A DNA stretch of 18,707 nucleotides from JBBAEV01 sp041655735. Its GTDB lineage: Bacteria; Bacillota_I; Bacilli_A; RF39; UBA660. Location of the stretch: assembly GCA_041655735.1 (NCBI GenBank), contig JBBAEV010000017.1:1-18707 (forward strand), given 5' to 3'. Below the pieces are notes generated by a model that did no database searches, was not told the DNA's origin, and was given only the letters and a program-made list of their open reading frames with translations. A program made the position numbers and the translations under genes. This document shows positions 6,978 through 15,391 of this stretch, in pieces (the first letter of the stretch is position 1; every line of letters starts with the position of its first letter).

Positions 6978-8063
6978 TCACCTTTTATCTACAAGTTCTT
7001 TTAACACCTTATAAATTCTTGATGCACTATCTTTAATACCCATTTTCTTAGAAGCAGTAACCATCTTTTTATATTGTTTTTCATCAAATAATATGTCATC
7101 AATCATTTTTAATAATTTCTTTTCTTCCAATTCATCTTCTAATATTACTAAAGAAGCTCCTTTTTCTTTTAAATCCAAAGCATTTTTTACTTGATGATTA
7201 TTTGGAACATATGGACTTGGGATTAATATAGAAGGAATCCCTGAAGCTAATATTTCTCCTAACATAGAAGCTCCTGCTCTAGATATTATTAAGTCTACAT
7301 TTTTTAAAAATCCTCCCATATTATCTAAATAAGAAATCATTTTTACATTATTAGGTAATTGTGCTTTTTTATTTAACTCTTCAAAATGATCTTTACCAGT
7401 AACAAATAAACACTCATATTTTTTATCATTAAATAATGGTAACATTTTTATTATTTTCTCATTTACTCTAGCAGCTCCTAGTGATCCCATCACAATTAGT
7501 ATTAATTTTTTATCATCATGAAAACCATAAAGCTTTTTGTCAATCTTTTTCTTTTTTAAAATCATTTCACTACTTGGATTACCTGTAAAAACTGTTTTTT
7601 CCTTAGTAAAATATTTATCTGAACTTTCAAAACTTAATCCTATTTTATTTGCGTATCTATTTAAAAACTTATTCGCAAGACCCGGAATACTATTCTGTTC
7701 ATGAATAAAAGTAGGTATTCCTAATTTATGCGCAGTATAAATAACAGGACCAGTTACATAACCTCCTACTCCAACCACTACATCTGGTTTAAAGTCTTTC
7801 ATAATTCTTTTGGCTTTCTTTAAAGCTTTAAAAAAATAATATACTGTTTTAAAATTTCCTAATGTTAATTTCCTTTTAAAACCAGTTATCTTTAAACTAG
7901 TAAAATTAATATCATAACTAGGTACAATATCTTTTTCCATACGATTATGAGTACCAATATATAAAATGTCACTATCAGGTTCCATTTCTTTTATTTTGTT
8001 TATAATCGCAATAGCTGGATAGATATGTCCCCCTGTACCTCCAGCACTTACAATAACTCTCAT
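6978..8063 (-). CDS. murG: Lipid II synthase MurG (GlcNAc transferase)
   Basis: A 361-residue GT28 family enzyme that transfers GlcNAc from UDP-GlcNAc to lipid I on the inner face of the membrane. Visible motifs are the N-terminal G loop SAGGTGGHIYPA (6-17), VGGYVTGP (98-105), the HEQN motif (121-124), the C-domain loop VMGSLGAARVN, and the UDP-binding SRAGASMLGEILASGIPSI region near 260-280. The ATG is preceded by AGGTGAT at 3 nt. The 38-nt gap from spoVE contains an extended -10 element, so a minor internal promoter is possible. The stop TGA overlaps the murB ribosome binding site. Confidence 0.99.
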   Translation of the reverse strand: MRVIVSAGGTGGHIYPAIAIINKIKEMEPDSDILYIGTHNRMEKDIVPSYDINFTSLKITGFKRKLTLGNFKTVYYFFKALKKAKRIMKDFKPDVVVGVGGYVTGPVIYTAHKLGIPTFIHEQNSIPGLANKFLNRYANKIGLSFESSDKYFTKEKTVFTGNPSSEMILKKKKIDKKLYGFHDDKKLILIVMGSLGAARVNEKIIKMLPLFNDKKYECLFVTGKDHFEELNKKAQLPNNVKMISYLDNMGGFLKNVDLIISRAGASMLGEILASGIPSILIPSPYVPNNHQVKNALDLKEKGASLVILEDELEEKKLLKMIDDILFDEKQYKKMVTASKKMGIKDSASRIYKVLKELVDKR

Positions 8064-8083
8064 ATTATCACCTCATTATATTA

Positions 8084-8092
8084 ATTATATCA
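8084..8092 (-). promoter_or_regulatory. Possible extended -10 element ahead of murG
   Basis: The minus strand reads TGATATAAT (8092-8084), which is TG-n-TATAAT. I see no good -35. Transcription would start about 14 nt before the murG ATG, leaving the AGGTGAT site close to the 5' end. In AT-rich DNA this may be chance. Confidence 0.3.
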
Positions 8093-8101
8093 CAAAATAC
8101 A

Positions 8102-9193
8102 TTACTTTTGATACCTACTTATATTTAAAAGTATACCTACACTTGTCATACTAATTAATAAACTAGAACCACCATAACTTAAAAAAGGAAGTGTAATACC
8201 TGTTACCGGTACTAATCCTATTACTACCATTAAATTTAATACAGCCTGAAAAATAATTCCAAATGTAATCCCAAAAGCTAAATATTTACTAAATAAATCT
8301 TTAGCTTTTAAAGATATCATAATACCTCTTATTAAAATAGTTATAAATAAAGTACCTATTATTAACACTCCTAAAAAACCAAACTCTTCACTTATTATTG
8401 AAAAAATAAAATCAGTTTGTGGTTCTGGCAGGTAGAAATGCTTTTGTCTACTATTACCAAATCCAAATCCTAATAATCCCCCTGGACCTATCGCATACAA
8501 AGATTGTATTATTTGAAAACCACTTCCTAGAGGATCTTTCCAGGGATTAATAAAAGAAAATATTCTTTGTAATCGATAAGGAGCGGAAATAATAAGTCCA
8601 ACTATTCCTAATATTCCTAATATTCCTAAAGAAATAAAAAAGTTAATCGCGACTCCTGATACAAAAAGAAGTGATATTAAGGATACAACCATAACCATAC
8701 CAGTTCCAAAATCCGGTTGTAACATTATTAGTCCAAAAGCAAACAAAGCTATTAATAAAATAGGTAAAACTCCTTTTATTATTTTCTTTAGATCTCTATC
8801 ATTTTTAGATAAATATCTAGAAAAGAAAATAATTAACCCAAGTTTTGCAAATTCACTAGGCTGAACACCAAAAGAACCGATCCCAAACCAGCTTCTAGAG
8901 CCGTTTCTAATTGTTCCTATACCTGGGATTAACACCAACACCAACAATAAAAAACAAACACCTAATATAATGTTTGCTTTGTCTAAATAGTATTTATATG
9001 GTACTTTACTTAATATAATCATTACTATAGTTCCTATTATAAAAAATATAATCTGGGCTTTTACATATTTTAAACTATCTCCATATTTATAAAGAGCCCA
9101 AATATGACTAGATGAATAAATCATTATTATTCCAAAAATTACTAAAGTTATTACGGCGATTAGAAGAATTAAATCAAATTTATTCTTTTTCAT
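8102..9193 (-). CDS. ftsW: SEDS peptidoglycan polymerase SpoVE/FtsW
   Basis: A 363-residue, roughly ten-helix membrane glycosyltransferase that polymerises lipid II with its partner transpeptidase. Conserved stretches are NGSRSW (97-102), QPSEFAKL (111-118), QPDFGTG (159-165), NPWKDPLGSGFQIIQSLYAIGPGG (216-239) and PFLSYGGSS (336-344). EPQTDFIFSIISEE (257-270) contains the catalytic aspartate, D261. Length and sequence are strikingly close to Bacillus SpoVE (366 residues), and its place between mraY and murG is that of spoVE once murD is removed. With no second SEDS gene here, it may serve both vegetative division (FtsW) and spore cortex synthesis (SpoVE). AGGTGAT is three bases ahead of the ATG. 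Confidence 0.96.
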   Translation of the reverse strand: MKKNKFDLILLIAVITLVIFGIIMIYSSSHIWALYKYGDSLKYVKAQIIFFIIGTIVMIILSKVPYKYYLDKANIILGVCFLLLVLVLIPGIGTIRNGSRSWFGIGSFGVQPSEFAKLGLIIFFSRYLSKNDRDLKKIIKGVLPILLIALFAFGLIMLQPDFGTGMVMVVSLISLLFVSGVAINFFISLGILGILGIVGLIISAPYRLQRIFSFINPWKDPLGSGFQIIQSLYAIGPGGLLGFGFGNSRQKHFYLPEPQTDFIFSIISEEFGFLGVLIIGTLFITILIRGIMISLKAKDLFSKYLAFGITFGIIFQAVLNLMVVIGLVPVTGITLPFLSYGGSSLLISMTSVGILLNISRYQK

Positions 9194-9211
9194 AATATCA
9201 CCTTTTTATTT

Positions 9212-10201
9212 TTATATCCAAACTCCAAATGCAATAGAAGCCATAGCTAAGATAAAGCCTGCTATCCAAAACATTTTTACAATATCTTTTTCTTCCCAAC
9301 CCATTTTCTCAAAGGAGTGATGAAGCGGGGCCATTGGAAACACTCTTTTTCCCCTTGTCCTTATTGAAATAATTTGAATAACACTTGATAATGCTTCTAT
9401 CACAAATACTCCGCCTACAATAGCTAATGTTACTTCATGACTAGTAAGAATTGCGATTGATGCAAGTGTTCCACCTAATGCTAAAGATCCTGTGTCGCCC
9501 ATAAATATCTTAGCGGGATGAGCATTATATATTAAAAAGCCAAGTAATGCGCCTACAATTATAAAACAAAATAATGCAATATCTTGGTTACCTTCAAGCC
9601 ATCCCGCTCCCCAAGATATAAGTCCAAATGCTCCAAAAGCCATTGCGGCAAGACCACCCGCAAGTCCATCCAAACCATCTGTTATATTAACTGCATTTGA
9701 TGTTCCTATTAACATAAATAAAATGAATAATCCATACACCCAACCCATATTAATTTTTATACCTAAAGTATAAATCCAAAGAATTGGTTCTCCTCCACCG
9801 GACATAAATATATAAAAGAAAACAATAGCGATTACAAGTTGCATAATTAGTTTTTGCATTCTACTAAGTCCAGCGTTATTTTTTCTTTTTATTTTGAGAT
9901 AATCATCAATAAATCCTATTAAAGCATATGCAAAAAATACAAAAATAACAATAATTAAATTTTCACTTAGTTCTATCATTCCATAAAAAATAAGTAAAAA
10001 TATCCCAATGATAGATCCAAAAATAAATATTAATCCTCCCATAGTAGGAGTCCCTTTTTTCTTTTTATGTTGTTTTACAAATTCACTAATTCTTTGATCA
10101 GCCTTCATTTTTTTTAAATATGGTACTAAAAACAAACCCAATATTGCTGCGATAATAAATCCAACCATCATCGCAAATACTGTCTTATTTAAAACTAACA
10201 T
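9212..10201 (-). CDS. mraY: Phospho-N-acetylmuramoyl-pentapeptide transferase MraY
   Basis: A 329-residue polytopic membrane enzyme that makes lipid I from UDP-MurNAc-pentapeptide and undecaprenyl phosphate. All family signatures are present: KKGTPTMGG (48-56), the DDYLK Mg2+/catalytic motif (99-103), NAVNITDGLDGLAGG (169-183), AKIFMGDTGSLALGG (230-244) and the MAPLHHSFEKMGW loop (290-302). About ten hydrophobic helices are visible. AGGTGAT lies three bases before the ATG. It is the first gene after a 93-nt gap holding a hairpin and a -10 element, so it probably heads the mraY-spoVE-murG-murB-divIB unit. murE, which normally precedes it, is missing. Confidence 0.99.
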   Translation of the reverse strand: MLVLNKTVFAMMVGFIIAAILGLFLVPYLKKMKADQRISEFVKQHKKKKGTPTMGGLIFIFGSIIGIFLLIFYGMIELSENLIIVIFVFFAYALIGFIDDYLKIKRKNNAGLSRMQKLIMQLVIAIVFFYIFMSGGGEPILWIYTLGIKINMGWVYGLFILFMLIGTSNAVNITDGLDGLAGGLAAMAFGAFGLISWGAGWLEGNQDIALFCFIIVGALLGFLIYNAHPAKIFMGDTGSLALGGTLASIAILTSHEVTLAIVGGVFVIEALSSVIQIISIRTRGKRVFPMAPLHHSFEKMGWEEKDIVKMFWIAGFILAMASIAFGVWI

Positions 10202-10231
10202 GTAATCACCTCATCATTTGTTCTAACAAAA

Positions 10232-10260
10232 ATTATACTATATAAAACAATATTTTAAAA
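10232..10260 (-). promoter_or_regulatory. Candidate sigma-A promoter for mraY
   Basis: A perfect minus-strand -10 TATAAT (10232-10237) has a poor -35 TTTTAA (10255-10260) at 17 nt and predicts a leader of about 23 nt. The surrounding TATAGTATAAT is identical to that at the ftsA promoter. It follows a hairpin after spoVD, which supports a new transcription unit. Confidence 0.45.
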
Positions 10261-10298
10261 GGATTAACTAGTACTTTTGTAAAGCAAATGTAAGTTAA
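10257..10298 (-). terminator. Hairpin after spoVD, possible terminator
   Basis: On the minus strand TTAACT (10298-10293) pairs with AGTTAA (10269-10264). Inside it TAC pairs with GTA and TTTG with CAAA, with a small bulge and one mismatch. The tract after the stem is TCCTTTT, poorer in T than the other terminators in the window. The outer stem includes the spoVD stop codon. Confidence 0.4.
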
Positions 10299-12202
10299 TT
10301 CCCTACCAACAATCTAATTTTTGACCCTTCTGTTAACCTATTACCCGCTTCTGGTGATTGATTAATCACTTTATCACCGCTACCAGAAAATTCTACTTGG
10401 AAATGATTCAATAATTCCATAGCATCTTTTACTTTTAATCCTACTACATCAGGAACATCATAATACTTTTTATCAAACCATTGATATTCTTTTTCCATTC
10501 CACCTTCTCGTTTTTCAATACCCAAAACGCTCATACTATCACTTATTATATTTTTCGCAATAGGAGCCGCAATTACTCCACCATATTGAACTACTCCTTT
10601 AGGATTATCAATTGCGACATACACAACTACTTTAGGATCATCAGCTGGAGCAAACCCCATAAAAGATAATATATAATTACCTACCATATATCTACCATCT
10701 TTTAATTTTTGTGCAGTACCAGTTTTACCTCCCACTCGATATCCTTCAATATAAGCATTTCTTCCTGTACCATTACTTACTACTGACTCTAATGCATATC
10801 TAACAGTAGCACTTGTTTGTTCAGTTATAACTTGTCTTTTTAAATAGGGTTTGTTTTCTTTTATAATAGTATTAGTTTCTGGTTCTAATAAGGCCTTAAC
10901 AATATAAGGTTGATATAAATTACCCCCATTAATAGCGGCACTTACAGCTGTTATTTGTTGAATAGGAGTAACTGATACCCCTTGTCCAAAAGAAGTTGTA
11001 GCTAGTTCCAAAGGACCAACTCTTTCTAAATCAAATATTATTCCATTACCCTCACCATTTAAATCTATTCCTGTTTTTATACCAAAACCAAATAAATCTA
11101 TATATTTAAATAATTTTTCTTTACCTAATCTTTCACCAAGTTCCATAAAACCTGGATTACAAGAATTTTCTACTACTTCTAAGAAGGTTTGCTTGCCATG
11201 CCCTCCTGCTTTCCAACATCTAATTCTACTACCTGCAACTATTCTATATCCTGAATCATAAAAAGTATCTTTTTCTAAATCAACCACTTTTTCATTTAAA
11301 GAAGCAGATAAAGTTACCACTTTAAAAGTAGACCCGGGTTCATATGTAGCCCATATAGGTAAATTCCTATTAATTACTTCCTCACTATAATTTTGATAAT
11401 TATTAGGATCAAAATCAGGTTTAGCACTCATACCTAATATTTCTCCATTATTAGGGTTCATTACAATTGCTAAAGTACTATCAGGATTATATTTATTTAC
11501 TACATTATTTAATTCTCTCTCAACCGATTTTTGGATATCATTGTTAACTGTAAGCATAATATTTACTCCATTTTGAGGTTGTTCGTATACTTCTGATAAC
11601 TTTAATTTATTACCTTTCGCATCAGAAAAATATTTAATCGCACCATAATCTCCTGTTAAATAGTTATCATATTGTAACTCTAAACCACTTAACCCTTGAT
11701 TATCAATTCCAACATAACCTAATACATGAGATAAATAATTACCATAACTATAATATCTTTTAGATTCTTTTACTAAATATACTCCCTCATATTCTAATTC
11801 ACTTATTTTATCTGCTATTTCAAAATCTAATCTTCTTCCTTCCGGATGCACTCTTTCAATAGATACCTTTTTATTTACATGTTTATACATTTCATCATAC
11901 GAAACATTTAATATCGAAGCTAAATTTTTAGCTACCTCTTCTTTGTTTTCAATCTGATTAGGAATTAAAATAAGACCTATAGTAGTTAAATTTTCTGCTA
12001 ATACTTCACCATTGCGATCAAAAATAATGCCACGATCTGCCTCTATTGGTAAATTCCTACTCCATAAATTATTAGCTAATGTGTTTAATTTATTATAATC
12101 AATTACTTGTATATAAAATACTTTACATATTATTAATAAAAATAAAAAACATAGAACTACTAGTAATGTTTTTATTCTTCTATGTTTAAATTTATAAAAC
12201 AT
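10295..12202 (-). CDS. spoVD: Class B penicillin-binding transpeptidase, SpoVD/FtsI type, with one PASTA domain
   Basis: A 635-residue bitopic transpeptidase that cross-links peptidoglycan together with the SEDS protein encoded nearby. A membrane helix spans about 12-33. The dimerisation domain begins RGIIFDRNGEVLAEN (57-71). The catalytic motifs are S291-TF-K294 in PGSTFK, SCN (347-349) and KTG (493-495). One PASTA domain closes the protein (about 583-635, from DVPDVVGLKVKDAMELL). A single PASTA and this length match SpoVD (about 645) rather than PBP2B, which has two. Position ahead of mraY fits spoVD with murE lost. If no other class B enzyme exists in the genome, it would act as FtsI in division too. 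GGTGAT stands three bases before the ATG. Confidence 0.94.
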   Translation of the reverse strand: MFYKFKHRRIKTLLVVLCFLFLLIICKVFYIQVIDYNKLNTLANNLWSRNLPIEADRGIIFDRNGEVLAENLTTIGLILIPNQIENKEEVAKNLASILNVSYDEMYKHVNKKVSIERVHPEGRRLDFEIADKISELEYEGVYLVKESKRYYSYGNYLSHVLGYVGIDNQGLSGLELQYDNYLTGDYGAIKYFSDAKGNKLKLSEVYEQPQNGVNIMLTVNNDIQKSVERELNNVVNKYNPDSTLAIVMNPNNGEILGMSAKPDFDPNNYQNYSEEVINRNLPIWATYEPGSTFKVVTLSASLNEKVVDLEKDTFYDSGYRIVAGSRIRCWKAGGHGKQTFLEVVENSCNPGFMELGERLGKEKLFKYIDLFGFGIKTGIDLNGEGNGIIFDLERVGPLELATTSFGQGVSVTPIQQITAVSAAINGGNLYQPYIVKALLEPETNTIIKENKPYLKRQVITEQTSATVRYALESVVSNGTGRNAYIEGYRVGGKTGTAQKLKDGRYMVGNYILSFMGFAPADDPKVVVYVAIDNPKGVVQYGGVIAAPIAKNIISDSMSVLGIEKREGGMEKEYQWFDKKYYDVPDVVGLKVKDAMELLNHFQVEFSGSGDKVINQSPEAGNRLTEGSKIRLLVGN

Positions 12203-12241
12203 ATAATCACCATTTAATTATATGCAGTAAATATTAATTAA

Positions 12242-13306
12242 TTATTTTAAAATCCAAGCATTAGGAATATAACGTTCTCCTTTATAACTATTACCTGCAG
12301 GATTGCTATGCAGTTCCCCTTCAATAACTAATGATGATGAACCTCCACCATCTAAATTAGCAGCATTGTGAGCTTTATATCTAAGAAATATTTTTTGCAT
12401 TTCTTTCATATTAGCACCCAAACTATAACCAACATTTCGTCCATCAATAACTAAGAATAAAACTATGCCGTCTTTTCTTTGTCCTATAGCGGTACGAGGA
12501 GCAATTCCCCAACCACCATCACCTTTTATTTCAGAAGCTTGCCCATTAACTATTAAAAATGGACCAAATTCAACAGCATCTCGAAATGTCTTTATTACTT
12601 TACTACTCTTATCTTTTGATAATACTAAAACATTGTCATAATTGAAACCTATTAAGCCACCAATTCTATTTGTACTCTTCCCAGCTGATAAAACTTTACT
12701 ATTTTGAATAACTAAACCTGTTGGCTTCATTACACCATCAGGATAATAAAATCCACTAGCATTCATTCCTACTAATGCCTTTGTTTTTTCAATAACATTA
12801 GATAGTAAATCTCCTTTACTAGCCCGAAATGAATAAAGTGATACCTTAGAAGCATCATAAATAGCCACTAAAAAACCTTTATATCCTTTCCCTTCGATAT
12901 CAATAACCTTATATAAATCATTTTTATTATCTTTTTTCAAGATTTGTTCTTCATATATTGACTCATATCTATCTGTCTCAGGAACACTTTTAAAAATAAT
13001 ATCATCAACTTTTGTGGGCTCATTTATTTCTAATACGTAGTTATTATTTAAAACTTCCATTATTGTATCTTCACTATAAATAGCTCTTGCTAAAAATTTA
13101 TGTTCCATTGTTGTCATGGACGTAGTAACTAAAAGATTTTTAAAATAACTAATTGGACCATAAAATAAAAACAAAGTTAAAATAGCTAAGAAATCTAAAA
13201 TAACAAAAGTTATTAATAATTTCTTGCTTTTCTTTTTTTCAGGCCTTTTTTCCTTTGTTTTTATATTATCATAATCAAACTCATTATAAATATTATTATC
13301 ATTCAT
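12242..13306 (-). CDS. Membrane-anchored phosphodiester glycosidase (NAGPA domain)
   Basis: A 354-residue protein with a charged cytosolic N-terminus, one membrane helix (about 29-50), and an extracytoplasmic phosphodiester glycosidase domain (about 140-354). The family is named for the human enzyme that removes GlcNAc from GlcNAc-phosphodiesters; bacterial substrates are mostly unknown. Family landmarks are GMNASGFYYPDG (180-191), FGPFLIVNG (247-255), APRTAIGQ (269-276), DGRNVGYSLGA (288-298) and NLDGGGSSSLV (317-327). AGGTGAT is five bases ahead of the ATG, and the TGA stop of the upstream gene lies inside it, so the pair is coupled. It is 39 nt upstream of spoVD. A role in trimming a phosphodiester-linked surface glycan is inference. 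Confidence 0.88.
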   Translation of the reverse strand: MNDNNIYNEFDYDNIKTKEKRPEKKKSKKLLITFVILDFLAILTLFLFYGPISYFKNLLVTTSMTTMEHKFLARAIYSEDTIMEVLNNNYVLEINEPTKVDDIIFKSVPETDRYESIYEEQILKKDNKNDLYKVIDIEGKGYKGFLVAIYDASKVSLYSFRASKGDLLSNVIEKTKALVGMNASGFYYPDGVMKPTGLVIQNSKVLSAGKSTNRIGGLIGFNYDNVLVLSKDKSSKVIKTFRDAVEFGPFLIVNGQASEIKGDGGWGIAPRTAIGQRKDGIVLFLVIDGRNVGYSLGANMKEMQKIFLRYKAHNAANLDGGGSSSLVIEGELHSNPAGNSYKGERYIPNAWILK

Positions 13307-13312
13307 TAAAAA

Positions 13313-14668
13313 TCACCTACTTATAATATATGGATCATCTATATTACCTGTACCCTCAATAATCTTTAAACTACTATCTAAATATAAAGCGGGTCTTATT
13401 TTATTACTTTTAGTTGTTATATCCGCCAATAATTCATCATTAATAGTTAGTTTATATATCGTTTCATTTATTTCATCAGTTCCTGTTATCATAAAAGTAT
13501 CATATATATCGTTAGTAAATAATTCTCCAATATGAACCAAACCAACTTTAGCTTCTATTTTTTCTTTAAAAATATTTTTATAATCAAAAACATTTTCATA
13601 ATTATAGTTACCAATATACCAGTATCCTTCTTTTAAATAATCACTATCTTCAAAAGAATCAATAAAATCATTATTCAAATAATATCCAATATTATCTTTG
13701 TCTTCTGTTGAAAATATATTAGACGCTGTTGAATATGGTAATTCTATATATTCACCCTTATCTTTAATATAATCATTCATTACAACCTTTATTTTATCTT
13801 CTTCTTTTGCAATAACTCGCCATTTATAATCTTCAAATTCAATATAAGTTCCCACACTAACTTCAACAAGTTCCTCTACATTTACTTCTTCTATAATAAA
13901 CGGACTTTCTAAAGAACCATTTCCTGCCTTTAAATTAATATCACCATTTATCGTTATAACTGGTCTAATACCATAACTATAATAGTTATTATCAATGTTT
14001 ACTATATTACTTAAGCCACCATCTGTTGTTACATGCCAAGCTTTATTAGTACTATCAGTATTTATTAACCACCATTTTTTTTCTATATTTAGATAACTTT
14101 CTTTCCCCCCAGCTAATAAATAATCATGTACTGATAATAACATAATATTATCATTATAATAATCTTCACATGTAATATTATCAATATCATCAAATTGATC
14201 AATACAATTGTCCATATTAATTAAAGATTTAGAATCTAATATTTCATTAAATATTCCTGTATATTCTTCATTGGTACTATTTAACCACTTTCTTATATAA
14301 GAACTTTGATAATTACTATTTACTCCCCACACCATTGATGAAACGCTATTATCCGCTATTAACTTAATGTTTTTGTTGAAATCAACACTAACAATTCTCC
14401 ATATAATACCATTATAATAAAGATAATTATTAGTAACTTTTCCCATAAAAATATATTTGTTATCAATTCTTAATAAGCCTTCTTTTGTTATATCAAAAGT
14501 TTCATAACTTATTAATTTATCATATAAAACTTTTTTTTCTTCAACTGTTTTTTTGTTATTATGTTCTAATAAATAGTAATGAAAAAATCGATAACCATAT
14601 ATAAGAGTTAATGCTCCTAAAAAAATAATACTTATTAAAACAAAAATGTTCCCTTTTTTTACTCTCAT
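13313..14668 (-). CDS. Membrane-anchored protein with two DUF6273-like repeats
   Basis: I choose the ATG 14666-14668 (451 residues) over a TTG two codons earlier because an AGG sits at a workable distance. One membrane helix spans about 8-27, and the rest is extracytoplasmic. Two diverged copies of the same domain are visible. Copy 1 (about 75-260) opens YYNGIIWRIVSV and ends IRPVITING...GSLESPFIIE. Copy 2 (about 272-451) opens IEFEDYKWRVIAK and ends IRPALYLDSS...NIDDPYIIS. This WR(I/V)(V/I)...IRP(V/A) pattern with interior WLN and WWL motifs resembles DUF6273, found on surface proteins of gut Firmicutes. Function is unknown. The stop TGA lies in the ribosome binding site of the glycosidase gene. 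Confidence 0.75.
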   Translation of the reverse strand: MRVKKGNIFVLISIIFLGALTLIYGYRFFHYYLLEHNNKKTVEEKKVLYDKLISYETFDITKEGLLRIDNKYIFMGKVTNNYLYYNGIIWRIVSVDFNKNIKLIADNSVSSMVWGVNSNYQSSYIRKWLNSTNEEYTGIFNEILDSKSLINMDNCIDQFDDIDNITCEDYYNDNIMLLSVHDYLLAGGKESYLNIEKKWWLINTDSTNKAWHVTTDGGLSNIVNIDNNYYSYGIRPVITINGDINLKAGNGSLESPFIIEEVNVEELVEVSVGTYIEFEDYKWRVIAKEEDKIKVVMNDYIKDKGEYIELPYSTASNIFSTEDKDNIGYYLNNDFIDSFEDSDYLKEGYWYIGNYNYENVFDYKNIFKEKIEAKVGLVHIGELFTNDIYDTFMITGTDEINETIYKLTINDELLADITTKSNKIRPALYLDSSLKIIEGTGNIDDPYIISR

Positions 14669-14704
14669 AATCAATACCTACTTCATTAATTTTAATATAT
14701 TATT

Positions 14705-15376
14705 TTATGCTCCAAAATCATTTTGATAGCTTATTAAATTAACATTATCTATACCTTCAACAGTATATAATGCCTCAATAATATTTTCTTTACCTTCTTT
14801 TATATCAATATCAAAAGTAAGTTCTATCTTATCATTAGAAATAGATTTACTTCTTAATTTATGTTTTGGTAACTTTCTTAATTTATCTAGTACTATTTCG
14901 TTATAATTTATATTATATCTTATCACTAATAAATATTGAGAACTTGCTTTAAAACCAAATAAATAACTTAAAAAGAATAAAAATCCTAATGCTAAAGAAG
15001 CAATAATAGAAATTAAATATAAACCAGCACCACTCATAATCCCGGCAGTTATTCCCCAAAACATAAATCCAGTATCGATAGGATCTTTCACAGCGGTTCT
15101 ATATCTTACAATTGATAAAGCACCAACCATTCCTAAAGATAATGCCAAATTAGAATTAATTGTTTTTATTACTAGTGTTGTAACCATTGTGATTAATAAA
15201 ATACAAAGCGCAAAAGATTTTGAAAAAACAACTCCTGAATATGTTTTACGATAAACATAAACAATGAAAATCGCTGTTAAACATGCTACTAATAATGAAA
15301 TTAATAATGAATCTAGACTTATTGTCCCTGTAAATTCTTCTACCACACTCTTTTTAATTAAATCAAAAAAACTCAT
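14705..15376 (-). CDS. DUF4956 domain membrane protein
   Basis: A 223-residue protein. I start it at the ATG 15374-15376, which lies 8 nt behind AAGGAG; an earlier in-frame GTG overlaps that ribosome binding site and is rejected. Four or so hydrophobic helices fall at about 20-40, 52-70, 75-90 and 103-140. The conserved LALSLGMVGALSIVRYRTAVKDP loop lies between the third and fourth, and a soluble C-terminal domain (about 148-223) follows. The architecture and loop match DUF4956, a family often found beside VTC-type polyphosphate polymerases and CotH genes, as here. It may anchor or gate the polymerase product, by analogy with the membrane subunits of the eukaryotic VTC complex, but this is inference. 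Gaps are 15 nt to the polymerase gene and 36 nt to the next gene. Confidence 0.86.
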   Translation of the reverse strand: MSFFDLIKKSVVEEFTGTISLDSLLISLLVACLTAIFIVYVYRKTYSGVVFSKSFALCILLITMVTTLVIKTINSNLALSLGMVGALSIVRYRTAVKDPIDTGFMFWGITAGIMSGAGLYLISIIASLALGFLFFLSYLFGFKASSQYLLVIRYNINYNEIVLDKLRKLPKHKLRSKSISNDKIELTFDIDIKEGKENIIEALYTVEGIDNVNLISYQNDFGA

Positions 15377-15391
15377 AATACTCACTCCTTC

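Noticed and set aside
8598..8630. Tandem ATTCCTAAT repeats in spoVE
   Set aside because: They encode a Gly-Ile-Leu run in a membrane helix and are explained by coding.
12217..12222. TATAAT ahead of spoVD as a promoter
   Set aside because: Transcription would begin within about 8 nt of the ATG, at or inside the ribosome binding site, and there is no -35.
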